DNA of 64,000 bases, taken from the NCBI GenBank assembly GCA_020639235.1, contig JACKHC010000001.1, positions 930,001 to 994,000 on the forward strand, written 5' to 3'. This document shows positions 52,336 through 62,180 of this stretch, one piece after another. Position 1 is the stretch's first letter. Each line of letters begins with the position of its first letter. The DNA comes from Phycisphaeraceae bacterium. GTDB taxonomy: Bacteria > Planctomycetota > Phycisphaerae > Phycisphaerales > UBA1924. The notes beneath the pieces were generated by a model. The model saw nothing but the letters and a program-made list of their open reading frames with translations. It had not been told where the DNA came from and made no database searches. A program made the position numbers and the translations under genes.

Positions 52336-53157
52336 ATGAAGCAGACCATCATCAACTGGGCGGTGTTCGGCGTTGCTGCCCTGATCGCGGGCCCACTGGC
52401 GGGGCGGCTCGTCGAGATGGCTTCCCCCGTCAACGGCGCGTCCGACCCCACGGCCCTGCTGTCGTCTTCGCCCGTGGTGAGCGTGGCGCTGTACGCCGCG
52501 GCATTCGCGATTGCTTGCGTGGTCGGTGTGGTGGCGGCGCGCCTGACGCAGGTCGGGGTGGCGTTGTCGGCCGCCGGCATCGTGCTGGCCTGGGCGGCGT
52601 GGCGCACCGAGCGCGTAGAGGAGGTCTTCCGTTTCGGACACCAGGGCGGCGCTTTCTGGACGCTCGCGATCGAGGGGCTGCTGATGGCGGCGGGGGGGAT
52701 CATCGTCGGCGCGTGCATCCTCAAAGCGAGCGAGAAGCTGTCTCAGGACAAGCACGAGTTCGACGGCTTGTTCTCCGGGCAGTCCTTCGCCGGGCTCGGC
52801 GCCGGGCTGTTCGCGGGCGCGATGGCCGCGTGGGCGATCGCCCGCTCGGACGCGGTGGGGCAGACATTCGCTGCGGCCGTGGCCGCGGGCATCGCGGCGG
52901 CCGTGGTCGGCCGGATTGTGTCGGTCCGAGCCCCGTTGCTGGCGTTCGTGGCCGCGGGCTCGCTGCTCGCGTTCGCGGGGCCCGCGGTCGGCGCGGTGAT
53001 GAACTCGGGCGATGCGGTCCGGGCGGCCTATTCGGGGACGCTGGTCCCGATTGCTCGCGTGATGCCGATCGACTGGATCGCGGGCATCCTGATCGGCGTG
53101 CCGATCGGCGCGTCGTGGGCCGCGGCCATGGTTCACAAACACGCGCCGGCGAAGTGA
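52336..53157 (+). CDS. Polytopic membrane protein, function unknown
   Basis: A 273-residue protein with about seven hydrophobic segments: IINWAVFGVAALIAGPLAG, VSVALYAAAFAIACVVGVVA, VGVALSAAGIVLAWAAW, LLMAAGGIIVGACIL, FAGLGAGLFAGAMAAWAIA, LLAFVAAGSLLAFAGPAVGA and IAGILIGVPIGASWAAAM. A charged loop (ASEKLSQDKHEFDGLFSGQ) lies in the middle. I do not recognise a family. It is divergent from hutH with an 84-base gap. The start has no ribosome site. Confidence 0.75.
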   Translation: MKQTIINWAVFGVAALIAGPLAGRLVEMASPVNGASDPTALLSSSPVVSVALYAAAFAIACVVGVVAARLTQVGVALSAAGIVLAWAAWRTERVEEVFRFGHQGGAFWTLAIEGLLMAAGGIIVGACILKASEKLSQDKHEFDGLFSGQSFAGLGAGLFAGAMAAWAIARSDAVGQTFAAAVAAGIAAAVVGRIVSVRAPLLAFVAAGSLLAFAGPAVGAVMNSGDAVRAAYSGTLVPIARVMPIDWIAGILIGVPIGASWAAAMVHKHAPAK

Positions 53158-53289
53158 CCGGAGGAATCCGGTCCGCGGGCGGCGACGAAGCATCGTTCAG
53201 CATTGCTCATCAGGTTGGGGTGCGCTACGGTTGTTGGGCCCGCAGGGATCGCGGGACGGCATACAGTCCGGTTTTCATTCGGTATCCGG

Positions 53290-53295
53290 TAGGAT
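53290..53295 (+). promoter_or_regulatory. Candidate -10 hexamer for folE2
   Basis: GG-TAGGAT lies 48 bases before the folE2 ATG, leaving a normal leader with a ribosome site. No clear -35 is seen. Confidence 0.4.
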
Positions 53296-53343
53296 GACGG
53301 GATCGACGCCGCCCGACCCGGCGTGCATGAGGGAGCCAGATCG

Positions 53344-54156
53344 ATGACCAAACAGACCGCCCCCGCCGCGATACCTGATGTGCAGTCGTTCGCCGACTCA
53401 CGCCATATCGCGATCGACAAGGTCGGCGTGAAGAATGTCTCATTTCCCCTGACGCTCAGGACCCGCGAGGGCGGCACGCAGTCCACCGTGGCATCGATCA
53501 ACATGTATGTCGCCTTGCCCCACCACCAGAAGGGAACGCACATGAGCCGGTTCCTGGAGGTGCTCAACGAGTACGCCCGGCCGCTCTCGCCGGATTGCAT
53601 CGGTGTGGTTGCGGGGGCTATCCGTGAGCGGCTGGAGGCGGCCCAGGCGCACCTGGAGATTCGCTTCCCCTATTTCATCGAGAAGAAGGCCCCCGTTACC
53701 GCGATGCCTGGGCTGATGGACTATCAGGTGACTTTCTCGGTGGACACCAACTCCGAGACCGACCTCTGCATGGCGGTCAAAGCGCCCGCGACAAGCCTCT
53801 GCCCGTGCTCGAAGGAGATCTCTGCCTACGGGGCGCACAACCAGCGCTGCGAGATCGAGGCCAATATCCGCATGAACGACACCGTCTGGATCGAGGACCT
53901 CGCCGAGATGTGCGAGCGGGCGGCGTCGGCTCCGGTCTACCCGGTCCTCAAGAGGCCCGATGAGAAGTTCGTGACCGAGCAGGCCTTCGACCACCCCAAG
54001 TTCGTCGAGGACATCGTCCGCGACCTTGCGATCATCCTCGATGCAGATGACCGGATCGACTGGTACTCGATCAACTCCGAGAACTACGAGTCGATTCACA
54101 ACCACAACGCCTACGCGCAGATCACGCGCGACAAGCGTGAGAAGACCGGGCGCTGA
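53344..54156 (+). CDS. folE2: GTP cyclohydrolase FolE2 (type IB)
   Basis: Converts GTP to 7,8-dihydroneopterin triphosphate for folate and queuosine-type pathways. About 270 residues. Motifs are DKVGVKNVSFPL at the N-terminus, ALPHHQKGTHMSRF, PYFIEKKAPVTAMPGLMDY, ATSLCPCSKEIS with the metal-binding Cys of this class, GAHNQRCEIE and INSENYESIHNHNAYA. Type IB enzymes replace or substitute for the zinc-dependent FolE; no folE is in the window. ATG 53344 is set by GGGAG 9 bases upstream; an in-frame start at 53323 precedes that site. Confidence 0.94.
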   Translation: MTKQTAPAAIPDVQSFADSRHIAIDKVGVKNVSFPLTLRTREGGTQSTVASINMYVALPHHQKGTHMSRFLEVLNEYARPLSPDCIGVVAGAIRERLEAAQAHLEIRFPYFIEKKAPVTAMPGLMDYQVTFSVDTNSETDLCMAVKAPATSLCPCSKEISAYGAHNQRCEIEANIRMNDTVWIEDLAEMCERAASAPVYPVLKRPDEKFVTEQAFDHPKFVEDIVRDLAIILDADDRIDWYSINSENYESIHNHNAYAQITRDKREKTGR

Positions 54157-54206
54157 TCGAGCCGAGAATCAGGGCGAGAACCCGAACCGGGGCGTCGTGT
54201 TCGCGG

Positions 54207-54212
54207 TAGCAT
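54207..54212 (+). promoter_or_regulatory. Candidate -10 hexamer for the PBP2-rodA cluster
   Basis: GG-TAGCAT lies ~50-80 bases before the PBP2 start. Confidence 0.35.
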
Positions 54213-54290
54213 GAGCATGCGCGCCGGGAGCAGGAAGACCCGGCGCGGGGGAAGCGCCCGTTGCACAACGCCCGATTGGAACTGGGTTCG

Positions 54291-56477
54291 ATGTTCGTCC
54301 GCCGCGTCGCGCTGCTGGCGGCGTGTTTTTCGCTGGTGCTTTCAGTGCTCGGCGTCCGCGCGTGGCAACTCACCATCACGCAGGGGTCGGACCTGCTCGC
54401 CGCATCGGAGTCGCGCCTCACGCGCGAGCGCTGGACGCCCACCGTCCGCGCCCGCATCCTCGACCGCAAGGGTCGCGTTCTGGCGATGGACGCTCCGGCG
54501 TATGACCTCCAGGTCGGGTACGCGCTCATCACCGGCAACTGGGCGATGAACGAGGCCGCGCGCATCGCGCGAGCGGAGAACCGGGAGCGATGGAGCGAAC
54601 TCTCCCGCGAGCAGCGCGAGGCCATCGCACGCGGGTACCTCCCGGCGTGCGCTGCGCAGGCGGAGTCTTTCTGGGACGGGCTGGCGTCCACGCTCGGCGT
54701 CGATCGAGCCGCCATCGACGCACGGCGTGACGAGATCCGCGAGGAGGTCCAGCGCGTTGCTTCGACCGTGTGGGCGCGAAGGCTGGAGAAAGAGCGCTCC
54801 GAGCGTGCCGAGGCGACGCTGCTCGATGTCAACGATCCCGTTGCCGAACAGGCGCCCGATGCGCTGCACACCATCTGGCGCGGCCTCACGGGCGACCAGT
54901 ACAACGAAGTGGCCCGGCTCGCCGCGCCATTCGGAAAGGTCCTGACGCTCCTGCCCGCCGGTGCCCGCACGTATCCGTACGAGTCCGTCGCGGTTGAAAT
55001 CGATCGCTCCTCGTTCCCCGCGCCCATGCGCAACGAGAACATGCCGGTGCAGTCAGTGCAGGTGCGAGGCGTGGCCACGCACATCGTTGGGTGGCTCCAC
55101 GAGGTCGACGCCGACCATCTCGACGCCCGCCCCCGCTCCGATCCCGCGTCGGGCGCGATCGACCGTGGGTACTACGAGGTGGGCGATCTGGCGGGTCGCA
55201 ACGGCATCGAGGAAGGGTACGAAGACCGGCTCCGCGGCCTGCGCGGCCTGGTCGTGTACCACCGTGACACTGGGGAGGAGGAAGTCGAGCCGGCGGTCGC
55301 GGGAGAGGATGTCCAACTCACGCTCGATGTCATGCTCCAGGCGCGCATCCAGGCGCTGCTCGCGCCGGAAGTCGGGCTCGCCACCGTCCAGCCGTTCCAC
55401 GAGGGCAATCAGGGCCTCGCGCTCCCGCTGGGAACCGAGCTCAACGGTGCTGCTGTGGTTCTCGATGTGGACTCGGGCGAGGTTCTCGCGATGGTCTCCA
55501 ACCCCAGCTTCACGCGCGCAGACCTGCAAGAACAGGATCAGTCGTTCTGGAATGATCCTGTTCGTCTGCCGTGGGTCAACCGCGCGATCGGCATGCCATA
55601 CCCGCCCGGTTCGATCGTCAAGCCACTGATGCTTTGCGCTGCGGTCACCGAGGGCGTGCACGCACTCAAGACGCCGATCGAGTGCCACGGGCACCTTTTG
55701 CCGAACAACCCCGATGCGCTGCGCTGCTGGATATATAAGCAGAACAATGGTTCGCTCACGCACCAGATGCAGTTCGGTCGCGGGCTGTACGGGGACGAGG
55801 CGATCGCCGTGTCGTGCAACATCTACTTCTACACGCTCGGTCGTGCGCTCGGGCCTGAGAAGATCACCGAGTGGTACAAGAAGCTCGGCGTCGGGCGCGG
55901 GTTCGATCTCGGTTTGGGCGGCTTCTCGGTCACGGGGCAGATCGCCGACAAGCTCGGCACGAGCGACGCCATCATGATGGGCATGGGGCAGGGGCCGGTC
56001 ACATGGACGCCGCTCCACGCCGCCAACGCGTATTGCACGCTCGCGCGCGGCGGGCTCGAGATTGAGCCGCGCATTGTGCGCGATGCGCCCGTCACGACCC
56101 ACAATCTTATGCTCGATCCGGACGCGGTCGATACGGCGCTCAAGGGGCTCTTCGATGTCGTGCATTCGCCCTACGGCGGCGCGCGACACCTCTCGGGCAC
56201 CAACGAACAGATTTTCAACGCGCCGGGCGTGCGCATCTGGGCCAAGACCGGCACCGCCGATGCGCCGGCCATCCTCGCTCCGGACGGCCCGCGCCGGGGC
56301 GAGGTGCTCATGGATCGCGGCGATCACTCGTGGCTTGTCATGCTCGTCGGGCCGGAGGACGGCCTGCCGCGTTACGCGATTGCTGTCATCACCGAGTACG
56401 CGGGCTCCGGATCGCGCGTCTCGGGGCCGATCGCCAATCAGATCGTCCACGCGCTCATCGCCGAGGGCTACCTATGA
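54291..56477 (+). CDS. mrdA: Penicillin-binding protein 2-like transpeptidase
   Basis: Class B PBP for peptidoglycan cross-linking during elongation. About 728 residues: one N-terminal membrane helix (VALLAACFSLVLSVLGVRAW), the dimerisation/pedestal region starting RARILDRKGRVLAMD, then the transpeptidase domain. Catalytic motifs are SIVK (Ser ~441, in YPPGSIVKP), SCN (~508) and KTG (~652, in IWAKTGTAD). The pedestal has a long charged helical insert (about residues 85-180). The start may instead be TTG 54261, which follows a GGGGGAAG sequence. The stop overlaps rodA (ATGA), fitting a SEDS-PBP2 pair. Confidence 0.92.
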   Translation: MFVRRVALLAACFSLVLSVLGVRAWQLTITQGSDLLAASESRLTRERWTPTVRARILDRKGRVLAMDAPAYDLQVGYALITGNWAMNEAARIARAENRERWSELSREQREAIARGYLPACAAQAESFWDGLASTLGVDRAAIDARRDEIREEVQRVASTVWARRLEKERSERAEATLLDVNDPVAEQAPDALHTIWRGLTGDQYNEVARLAAPFGKVLTLLPAGARTYPYESVAVEIDRSSFPAPMRNENMPVQSVQVRGVATHIVGWLHEVDADHLDARPRSDPASGAIDRGYYEVGDLAGRNGIEEGYEDRLRGLRGLVVYHRDTGEEEVEPAVAGEDVQLTLDVMLQARIQALLAPEVGLATVQPFHEGNQGLALPLGTELNGAAVVLDVDSGEVLAMVSNPSFTRADLQEQDQSFWNDPVRLPWVNRAIGMPYPPGSIVKPLMLCAAVTEGVHALKTPIECHGHLLPNNPDALRCWIYKQNNGSLTHQMQFGRGLYGDEAIAVSCNIYFYTLGRALGPEKITEWYKKLGVGRGFDLGLGGFSVTGQIADKLGTSDAIMMGMGQGPVTWTPLHAANAYCTLARGGLEIEPRIVRDAPVTTHNLMLDPDAVDTALKGLFDVVHSPYGGARHLSGTNEQIFNAPGVRIWAKTGTADAPAILAPDGPRRGEVLMDRGDHSWLVMLVGPEDGLPRYAIAVITEYAGSGSRVSGPIANQIVHALIAEGYL

Positions 56478-57790
56478 GAGACCTCTGGCAGCTCAAGGAG
56501 GAGTGGCGCAAGGTCCGGCCGGTCCGCCCGCAGAACGCGGTGCCGCCCGAGTCCGATGGTGAGATCGGTGCCGAAGCCGTGCGCATGACGCGTCCCGGTC
56601 GATTCGAGTGGCGGCATCCGGGGTGGCTCGTGCTGGGCGCGACAATACTGCTCACGCTCATCGGGCTCCACGCCATCACCATCTCGAGGGGTCTGGAGCA
56701 CGAGCTGCTCAACTCACTGGCGAAGAAACAACTGGTATTCGCGATCGCCGGCGTGATCGGCGCATTCGTGGTGATGATTCCGCATTACCGCTGGGCCGCC
56801 CACCTGGCCTGGCCCGCCGCCGCGGCGACCGTTGCGTTGCTGGTGTTCGTGCTGATTCCGTTCGTGCCCGAGGCGATCGTCCGTCCGCGCAACGGGGCGC
56901 GACGATGGATCTCGATGGGCTTCACCGACTTTCAGCCGAGCGAACTCGCCAAGATCGTCTTCGTCATTGTTGTGGCGCAGGCGCTGGAGCGCACGAGAAA
57001 GCACCGCGAGTACCGCGGCCTCGTCGTGATCGGTCTGGCCGCGCTCGTACCCATCGGGCTGATCCTCATCGAGCCCGATCTCGGCACATCGTTGCTCTTC
57101 GTTCCGACGCTCCTGGCGATGCTGGTCGCCGCGGGCGCCAGACTCAAGCACCTCATCCTTACCGGGCTCGCCGGCGCCACGCTCGGTATCGCGATCATCG
57201 TGGTCAGTCTCGTCTTCGCCGAGCAGGACAAGTACCCCCTCCTGCGCCCGCATCAGGTCGTGCGCATCCAGGCCGTTCTCGATGAGGTCCGCGGCGATGA
57301 TCGTCACCGCGACGAGCGGGGATTCCAGGGCACGCAAGCGAAGATTCTCCTCGGGTCGGGGGGTGTCTCGGGCCACGGCGAGCTCCGCTCCCGCGCCCTG
57401 GTCTCGTTCAGCGCGCTGCCCGAGCGTCACAACGACATGATCTTCCCGGTTGTGGTCAACCGCTTCGGCATGCTCGGTGCGCTGGCCGTCCTCGCGCTCT
57501 ACGGGGTGTGGGTCGTCGGGGCGTGCGCCGTTGCCGTGATGTGCAAGGATGGGTTCGGGCGCCTCGTGGTGATCGGGCTGGCGTCGATGATCGCGACGCA
57601 GGCGTCGATCAACATGGGCATGACTATGGGGCTCTTTCCGATCACGGGCATGACGCTCCCGTTCGTGTCCTACGGCGGGTCGAGTCTGCTCATGGGCTAC
57701 CTCATGGTGGGGGTCATCATGAGCGTGGCCATCCGCCGCCCGCCGCTGCTCTGGAAGGAGAGCTTCGACTTCGACGACGCGTCTCGGTAA
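56474..57790 (+). CDS. rodA: RodA/FtsW-family SEDS glycosyltransferase
   Basis: Membrane peptidoglycan polymerase working with the PBP2 encoded just upstream. 438 residues with a ~40-residue cytosolic N-terminus and about ten membrane helices. Family motifs are NGARRWISMGFTDFQPSELAKI, LILIEPDLGTSLLF, FSALPERHNDMIFPVV and TGMTLPFVSYGGSSLL. RodA is preferred over FtsW because of the overlap with PBP2. The loop with GDDRHRDERGFQGTQAKI is longer than usual before GSGGVSGHG. The start ATG lies in a 4-base overlap. Confidence 0.93.
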   Translation: MRDLWQLKEEWRKVRPVRPQNAVPPESDGEIGAEAVRMTRPGRFEWRHPGWLVLGATILLTLIGLHAITISRGLEHELLNSLAKKQLVFAIAGVIGAFVVMIPHYRWAAHLAWPAAAATVALLVFVLIPFVPEAIVRPRNGARRWISMGFTDFQPSELAKIVFVIVVAQALERTRKHREYRGLVVIGLAALVPIGLILIEPDLGTSLLFVPTLLAMLVAAGARLKHLILTGLAGATLGIAIIVVSLVFAEQDKYPLLRPHQVVRIQAVLDEVRGDDRHRDERGFQGTQAKILLGSGGVSGHGELRSRALVSFSALPERHNDMIFPVVVNRFGMLGALAVLALYGVWVVGACAVAVMCKDGFGRLVVIGLASMIATQASINMGMTMGLFPITGMTLPFVSYGGSSLLMGYLMVGVIMSVAIRRPPLLWKESFDFDDASR

Positions 57791-57816
57791 ACGCGCGTAC
57801 GCTATCGATCGCAGCT

Positions 57817-58593
57817 ATGAAGCCCGACCGCCCGCCCATCGAGTTCGCCTCCGACGCGCCGCCGCTCACGCCCACACGCGAGTTTCTTGGTGCGTGCGCC
57901 GGTTACGGAATCGAGTTCGACGGGGGCGACACCGAGCGCCTCGGCAGGTTTCTCGCGCTCATGCTCGATGCCAACGACCGGTGCAACCTCACCTCGATCA
58001 CCGAGCCCGGTCAGGCGTGGATGAAGCACATCTTTGATGCGCTGACGCTGATCCCGTTGCTCGGAGAAATCGACGAGGGGGGGCTTGTCGCCGACATCGG
58101 TTCGGGCGGGGGTGTGCCCGCGATCCCGCTGGCGATCTGCCTGCCGCATCTCCGGTTCACACTCTTCGAGTCGACCGCCAAGAAGGTCGCGTTCCTGGAG
58201 TCCGTCATCCGTGCGCTCAAACTGACGAACGCATCGGTCGTCAACCGGCGCGCCGAGGACGCGGGCCAGGATCACAAGAACTACCGCGAGCGATTCGACG
58301 CGGTCACCGCGCGGGCGCTGGGGCGCATCGTTGTCGCGGCGGAACTCACCGTGCCGCTCGCCAAGGTGGGGGGAGCGGATGGCGGCCGGGTGTTGCTTGT
58401 CAAGGGCGAGCGCGCCGAGGAGGAACTCGCCGAGGCCAAGCAGGCGCTGCACCTGTTGCACGCGACGCACGCCGGCACGATCCAGACCCCGACGGGTCGA
58501 ATCGTCGTGCTCGAGCACGCGCGCAAGACGCCGCGCGACTATCCGCGGCGGGACGGCGAACCGAAGCGTCGCCCACTCGGGACCCAGTCGTGA
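57817..58593 (+). CDS. rsmG: 16S rRNA (guanine-N7)-methyltransferase RsmG
   Basis: Methylates G527 of 16S rRNA using SAM. 258 residues: NLTSITEPGQAWMKHIFDAL, then the SAM loop ADIGSGGGVPAIPLAI, FTLFESTAKKVAFLE, VNRRAED and FDAVTARALG. All are typical of RsmG/GidB. The C-terminal ~20 residues (KTPRDYPRRDGEPKRRPLG) are basic. The usual partner mnmG is not adjacent. The stop overlaps the following dinG-like GTG start (GTGA). Confidence 0.93.
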   Translation: MKPDRPPIEFASDAPPLTPTREFLGACAGYGIEFDGGDTERLGRFLALMLDANDRCNLTSITEPGQAWMKHIFDALTLIPLLGEIDEGGLVADIGSGGGVPAIPLAICLPHLRFTLFESTAKKVAFLESVIRALKLTNASVVNRRAEDAGQDHKNYRERFDAVTARALGRIVVAAELTVPLAKVGGADGGRVLLVKGERAEEELAEAKQALHLLHATHAGTIQTPTGRIVVLEHARKTPRDYPRRDGEPKRRPLGTQS

Positions 58594-60653
58594 CCGGCGA
58601 CGCGGGCGGATGCGCCGAGAAGTGGCTCGGGAAGGACGGCCTGATCGCCGGGCGGCTCGGCCCCGGCTTCGAGCCGCGCCCCCAGCAGATCGAGATGGTG
58701 AGCGCCATCGAGCGTGCGATGGAGTCTCGCTCGACGCTCTTGGTCGAAGCGGGCACGGGCGTCGGGAAGTCCTTCGCCTATCTCGCTCCGGCGATCGAAC
58801 GCATCGTCGCGCGCGGGGAGCGCGTCATCGTCGCGACGAACACCATCGCGCTGCAGGAGCAGCTGGTGAACAAGGATGTGCCGACGGTTCTCGCGGCGCT
58901 CCAAGAGTCGGGCGGCCCGGAGATCAAGGCGGAGCTCGTCAAGGGACGCGGCAACTATGTCTCGATCCGCCGGCTGATGCTGGCCTCGAAGCGTCAGGAG
59001 CGACTCTTTACGAGCAGGGCGGCGCGCGACTCGCTGCATGTCATCGAAGATTGGGCGTACACCACCGAAGACGGCTCGCTCGCCACGCTCCCGGCGATCG
59101 AGCGGATTAGCGTTTGGGACAAGGTTCAGTCCGACTCCGGGAACTGCATGGGCCGCAAGTGCCCGATGCACGACCGGTGCTTCTACCAGCGGGCCCGCCA
59201 GCGCATGACCCGAGCCGACCTGCTGATCTGCAACCACGCGCTGTTCTTCTCTGATCTGGCGCTCCGCGCTCGGGGCGTGGGATTCCTCCCGTACTGCGAG
59301 CATGTGATTCTCGACGAGGCGCACCACATCGAGGACATCGCTTCGGAGCACTTCGGGCTCTCGCTCACCGAGGGGCGCGTGATGCACCTGCTCAACTCGC
59401 TCTATGCGCCATCCTCGCACCGCGGGTACCTCGCGTCGCTTGTCACCGCGGATAAGGACGAGGCGGCCCTGATCGATCAGACGACGCGCACTGTACTCGA
59501 GGCGCACGACGAGTCCGCACGATTCTTCGGATCGCTCCGCGCCAGAGTCAGAGGAGTGGGGGGTGCGGGATCGATCCGGGTCGGTCCGGGCGATGCGATC
59601 GAGGACTCCGTGTCGGAGGTCATGGCGCGCATCGCGCTGGGGCTCCGCCGATTGCGCGAGTTTGAGCTGCCCGAGGAAGATCGCTTCGAGCTCAACGCTT
59701 TCGCCGAGCGGGCGGATTCGATCTCGACCGAAGCCCGGATGCTCTGCATGCAGGAGCTGCCGGGCTGCGTGTACTGGATCGAGTCCGGGGGTGGCGATGG
59801 AGGTAGTGGCCCCGGAGGATCGGGTGGGCGGACGGCGTTCGAGTGCTCGCCGATCGATGTCGCGCCCGTGCTGCGAGAACACCTGTTCACTGGAGACCGC
59901 TCGGTCGTTTTGACCTCGGCCACCCTCGCATCGGGCGGCAGGTCGGGCGAGCCGAGTTTCGCGCACGTCGTATCACGACTGGGGTGCGAAGACGCCGAGA
60001 CCCTCGCGCTCGGGAGCCCGTTTGATCACGCGGCACAGGCCGAACTGCATGTCGATCCGACGATGCCCGATCCGCGCTCGAGCGAGTACCTTGATGCGCT
60101 GGCCTCTCGGATCGCCTCGCACATCCGGGCCACGCAGGGCGGCGCGTTCGTGCTCTTCACGAGCTTCCGCACCATGAACGATGTTGCCGATGTGCTGCGC
60201 GACGGGCTCGAGGCCGCCGGCCATCCTGTCTTCGTACAGGGGCGCGACGGGTCGCGCTCGCTGATCCTCGATCGCTTCCGGCTCGACGATCGTTCGGTGC
60301 TGTTCGGCACCTCATCGTTCTGGCAGGGCGTCGATGTCAAGGGCCGCGGGCTCCGCAACGTCATCATCACGCGCCTCCCGTTCGACCCGCCCGACCGCCC
60401 CATCACACAGGCCCGCCTCGAGGCGATTGAGGCGCGCGGCGGCAACCCATTCATGGAGGACTCCCTCCCCCGCGCCGTCATCCGTTTCCGTCAGGGATTC
60501 GGGCGGCTCATCCGCAGCGCATCCGATCGCGGGCGTGTGGTCGTGCTCGACCCGCGGATCGCGACGGCGCGCTACGGGCGACTCTTCTCCGAGGCGCTCC
60601 CGCCCGGAGTCCGGGTGATCGGTCCCGAGGGTGAACTCCTCGGCGCACCATGA
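58590..60653 (+). CDS. dinG: DinG/XPD-type iron-sulfur helicase
   Basis: Superfamily 2 ATP-dependent DNA helicase, 687 residues. Walker A is VEAGTGVGKSFAYL, followed by TNTIALQEQL. An Fe-S domain has cysteines in NCMGRKCPMHDRCF and LLICNHALFF. Motif II is VILDEAHHIED (DEAH), motif III VLTSATLA, then SFWQGVDVKGRGL and RQGFGRLIR (motif VI). All four Fe-S cysteines are present. A Gly-rich insert (SGGGDGGSGPGGSGG) lies before the second motor domain. The GTG start overlaps the rsmG stop. Confidence 0.93.
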   Translation: MTGDAGGCAEKWLGKDGLIAGRLGPGFEPRPQQIEMVSAIERAMESRSTLLVEAGTGVGKSFAYLAPAIERIVARGERVIVATNTIALQEQLVNKDVPTVLAALQESGGPEIKAELVKGRGNYVSIRRLMLASKRQERLFTSRAARDSLHVIEDWAYTTEDGSLATLPAIERISVWDKVQSDSGNCMGRKCPMHDRCFYQRARQRMTRADLLICNHALFFSDLALRARGVGFLPYCEHVILDEAHHIEDIASEHFGLSLTEGRVMHLLNSLYAPSSHRGYLASLVTADKDEAALIDQTTRTVLEAHDESARFFGSLRARVRGVGGAGSIRVGPGDAIEDSVSEVMARIALGLRRLREFELPEEDRFELNAFAERADSISTEARMLCMQELPGCVYWIESGGGDGGSGPGGSGGRTAFECSPIDVAPVLREHLFTGDRSVVLTSATLASGGRSGEPSFAHVVSRLGCEDAETLALGSPFDHAAQAELHVDPTMPDPRSSEYLDALASRIASHIRATQGGAFVLFTSFRTMNDVADVLRDGLEAAGHPVFVQGRDGSRSLILDRFRLDDRSVLFGTSSFWQGVDVKGRGLRNVIITRLPFDPPDRPITQARLEAIEARGGNPFMEDSLPRAVIRFRQGFGRLIRSASDRGRVVVLDPRIATARYGRLFSEALPPGVRVIGPEGELLGAP

Positions 60654-60749
60654 CGGACTGAACTACGACAACGGCCTCGGAGCGGGTGTATCCTGTGTCG
60701 CCATCGCGCCGAAGGCGGCAAATAGAGCATCCAACGGAACGGGAGAGCC

Positions 60750-62159
60750 ATGCTCGGCAAGGTATTCAAGGCGTACGACATCCGCGGCACATATCCCGAC
60801 CCGCTCGACGAGAAGGTCGCGTGGAAGGTCGGGTATGGGGCCGCGACCCTCCTGCTCGAAGAGTCACGCGCCGCGGGCGACAACTCGCCGATGGGCAAAA
60901 CCATCTGCGTTGGTCACGACATGCGCAAGAGCAGCCCATCACTCCGCGATGAACTCTGCCGCGGGCTGCTCGATGGCGGTGCGAGCGTCATCGATGTCGG
61001 GCTCGTCGATACGCCCTTCGTGTACTTCGCGATCAATCATCTCGGATGCGCGGGCGGCGTGCAGGTGACGGCGAGCCACAACCCCCCGCAATACAACGGC
61101 TTCAAGATCTCCCGCCGCAAGGCGAAACCCGTGGGAGAAGCGACAGGTCTCGCGAAGATTCGTGAGATCGCGGCGACAAGCGATCCGCGGATCCGGGGTC
61201 AAGTCAAGGGGCACACCGAGAAGCGCGACCTCTGGAACGAGTACCGCGCTCATGTGATGAAGTTCGTCGATATGGCGGGCAAGAAGATCAGGGTCGCGGT
61301 GGATGCCTCCAACGGCATGGCCGGCACGATGGTTCCCAGGGTGTTCGGCAAGGGCGGGTCGAATATCCCGGGTCTCACCATCGACGAACTGTACTTCGAC
61401 AACTCCAAGGGCGAGTTCGTGCATGAGCCCAACCCGCTCGTCGCGTCCAACCTCCGCGACCTGCAGAAGCTGGTCGTCGAGAAGCACGCCGACTTCGGTG
61501 TCTGCTTCGACGGCGACGCTGATCGCCTGATGGTCGTCGACGAGACCGGCGGAATCGTCGGGTGCGACCATCTCACGGCGTTCCTCGCGTCGTACTTTCT
61601 CGCATCGAACAAGGGCTCATCCGTCGTTTATGACCTGCGATCGAGTAAGTCCGTCGAGCAGGATATCGAGCGTGCCGGCGGCGTCCCGGTGCGGTCCCGC
61701 GTGGGGCATGTGTTCATGAAAGCCAACCTCGCCGAGACCAACGGTGTGTTCGGCGGCGAGCTCTCGGGCCATTTCTACTTCCGCGACAACTTCTACGCCG
61801 ACTCCGGCGCGATCGCGCTGGCGGTGCTGCTTACGGCCTACGCGAAGGCAGGCAAACCGATGAGCAAGATCATCGCGCCCATCGCGCGCTTCCCGCAATC
61901 CGGAGAGATCAACTTCGAGGTCGAAGACAAGGACGGCGCGCTGGCAGCCCTCGAAGAGCAGTGCGGCGACGGCGCGAAGATCGATTACCTCGACGGCGTC
62001 ACGCTCGACCGCTTCAATGCCGACGGGTGGTGGTGCAATGTCCGCAAGAGCAATACCGAGCCGCTCCTGCGGCTGAATCTTGAGGCCAAGGATGGCGCTA
62101 CCATGGAGCGGGCGCTGGCGATGGTCACGCCGCTGCTCGGGACCAGAGTCGATCACTGA
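60750..62159 (+). CDS. manB: Phosphomannomutase/phosphoglucomutase
   Basis: Alpha-D-phosphohexomutase of the AlgC/ManB type, giving mannose-1-P or glucose-1-P for surface glycans. The 469-residue protein begins FKAYDIRGTYPDPLDE. It has the phosphoserine loop VTASHNPPQYNGFKI, the metal loop CFDGDADRLMV, the sugar loop GGELSGHFYF and the phosphate loop RKSNTEPLLRL. All four family loops are intact. A GGGAGAG ribosome site precedes ATG 60750. The membrane NTPase gene follows 21 bases later. Confidence 0.94.
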   Translation: MLGKVFKAYDIRGTYPDPLDEKVAWKVGYGAATLLLEESRAAGDNSPMGKTICVGHDMRKSSPSLRDELCRGLLDGGASVIDVGLVDTPFVYFAINHLGCAGGVQVTASHNPPQYNGFKISRRKAKPVGEATGLAKIREIAATSDPRIRGQVKGHTEKRDLWNEYRAHVMKFVDMAGKKIRVAVDASNGMAGTMVPRVFGKGGSNIPGLTIDELYFDNSKGEFVHEPNPLVASNLRDLQKLVVEKHADFGVCFDGDADRLMVVDETGGIVGCDHLTAFLASYFLASNKGSSVVYDLRSSKSVEQDIERAGGVPVRSRVGHVFMKANLAETNGVFGGELSGHFYFRDNFYADSGAIALAVLLTAYAKAGKPMSKIIAPIARFPQSGEINFEVEDKDGALAALEEQCGDGAKIDYLDGVTLDRFNADGWWCNVRKSNTEPLLRLNLEAKDGATMERALAMVTPLLGTRVDH

Positions 62160-62180
62160 TCACGCACGGAACGCACACGC

